Positions 35,593 to 36,180 of a DNA stretch of 36,180 nucleotides are shown here, piece by piece (position 1 is the first letter of the stretch; each line of letters opens with the position of its first letter). A program made the position numbers and the translations under genes. The notes beneath the pieces were generated by a model. The model was given only the letters and a program-made list of their open reading frames with translations. It did no database searches and had not been told where the DNA came from. Source of the DNA: Bacteroidales bacterium (GTDB lineage: Bacteria; Bacteroidota; Bacteroidia; Bacteroidales; UBA932); contig JAQUYF010000016.1 of assembly GCA_028691975.1 (NCBI GenBank), positions 1 through 36,180 of the forward strand, in the 5' to 3' direction.

Positions 35593-36123
35593 TTAGAGAT
35601 AATCTTGCAAATTACTCTTCAGTATCCTCAATGCGGACATAATTCGATACTCAACCGTTTTGACTGAGATATTGAGCATTTCCGCTATTTCTTTGTTTTT
35701 AAAATTACTTCTTCTGCTTAACAAAAATGTCATTCTCACACTCTCGCTCATACTGTCAAGACTATTGCTGATGACTGACATCAACTCCTTTGAATAGGTA
35801 TAGCTCAGCGAACTTTGAGATATGGCCTGGATGGCAATATTTATCTCCGTGCCTTTCAGATAGGAGTCATACTTTCGCTTTACTGCGTTTTTCTTCAAGT
35901 AATTAAAAGTCTTGTTCTTGGCAATAATAAGAATATACGGAAAAAGAGACTTGTCACGGTCAACTTTATCCATACTCTGCCACAAAGCCACAAATGTATC
36001 CTGAGCTATGTTTTTTGCCTCTTCCCAATCTCTGCAATAGTACCAGACAAACTTTACCAACCGCTCATAATACTCATCAAAGGCCTCTTTGAACAGACTC
36101 TCTTTATCGCCTACAGAATCCAC
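35593..36123 (-). CDS. ECF sigma-70 factor, Bacteroidota FecI-like family
   Basis: 176 residues. Sigma region 2 spans about 13-80 (FDEYYERLVKFVWYYCRDWEEAKNIAQDTFVALWQS, with SLFPYILIIAKNKTFNYLKK). Sigma region 4 is about 120-172, with the helix-turn-helix NKEIAEMLNISVKTVEYRIMSALRIL. It is the usual partner of a FecR anti-sigma factor and a SusCD pair in Bacteroidota, directing transcription of the transport genes when the ligand is present. The ATG at 36123 opens MDSVGDKESLFKEAF. The 57 bases upstream in the window show no clear promoter box. Confidence 0.94.
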   Translation of the reverse strand: MDSVGDKESLFKEAFDEYYERLVKFVWYYCRDWEEAKNIAQDTFVALWQSMDKVDRDKSLFPYILIIAKNKTFNYLKKNAVKRKYDSYLKGTEINIAIQAISQSSLSYTYSKELMSVISNSLDSMSESVRMTFLLSRRSNFKNKEIAEMLNISVKTVEYRIMSALRILKSNLQDYL

Positions 36124-36180
36124 TTTTCAATTATAAATTACCAAACAATATAGCATTTAAGAAGATCTTGGAAGTAGCAA

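Overview
The window looks like chromosomal DNA of a Bacteroidota bacterium, most likely order Bacteroidales. The supporting signs are an ECF sigma/FecR/SusC/SusD cluster, the lineage-restricted families DUF4295, DUF4296 and DUF4199, a bactofilin, a C10-type cysteine protease lipoprotein, and several promoters with the Bacteroidota -7 box TAnnTTTG. I cannot name the genus from sequence alone. Most of the window is housekeeping DNA. The accessory-looking parts are the C10 protease locus (15.0-17.0 kb), the SusCD locus (29.3-36.1 kb) and a gene-poor, repeat-rich gap (9.8-11.4 kb).

Layout. 1-2.8 kb is a compact minus-strand operon: DUF4296 lipoprotein, amidohydrolase, radical SAM protein, D-aminoacyl-tRNA deacylase (cut by the window edge). 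It diverges from purD and an overlapping membrane-protein gene (2.9-5.2 kb). pheT and ftsY lie on the minus strand (5.2-8.7 kb), and a racemase gene reads toward ftsY's promoter side (9.0-9.7 kb). From 8.73 to 9.05 kb and from 9.79 to 11.4 kb there is no credible gene, but several families of imperfect repeats and hairpins. Then come an M23/LysM peptidase, free-methionine sulfoxide reductase (msrC) and dsbD on the plus strand (11.4-15.0 kb), an envelope and redox-repair group. A C10 protease gene and a small lipoprotein gene follow on the minus strand.

From 17.1 to 22.4 kb lies a minus-strand translation block: thrS-infC-rpmI-rplT-lepB, then rpmB-rpmG-DUF4295, ended by a strong hairpin terminator. 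infC appears to start at an AUA codon behind a perfect AGGAGG Shine-Dalgarno that overlaps the thrS stop. thrS shares a compact divergent promoter region with a DUF4199 protein and a family 2 glycosyltransferase (22.5-24.0 kb). secA-lpd-bactofilin form another minus-strand operon (24.0-29.2 kb).

The last 7 kb is an ECF sigma factor, FecR-type anti-sigma factor, SusC-like receptor with an N-terminal STN domain, and SusD-like lipoprotein. This is a regulated outer-membrane uptake system with no catabolic enzymes visible downstream; it ends at a predicted terminator before secA. A 15-bp-arm inverted repeat sits exactly at the susC start codon.

I found no wholly new system with certainty. The strongest leads are the AUA-initiated infC, the start-codon hairpin of susC, two apparently leaderless genes, a possible protease/inhibitor pair, and the non-coding repeat region with a hairpin showing a compensatory base change.
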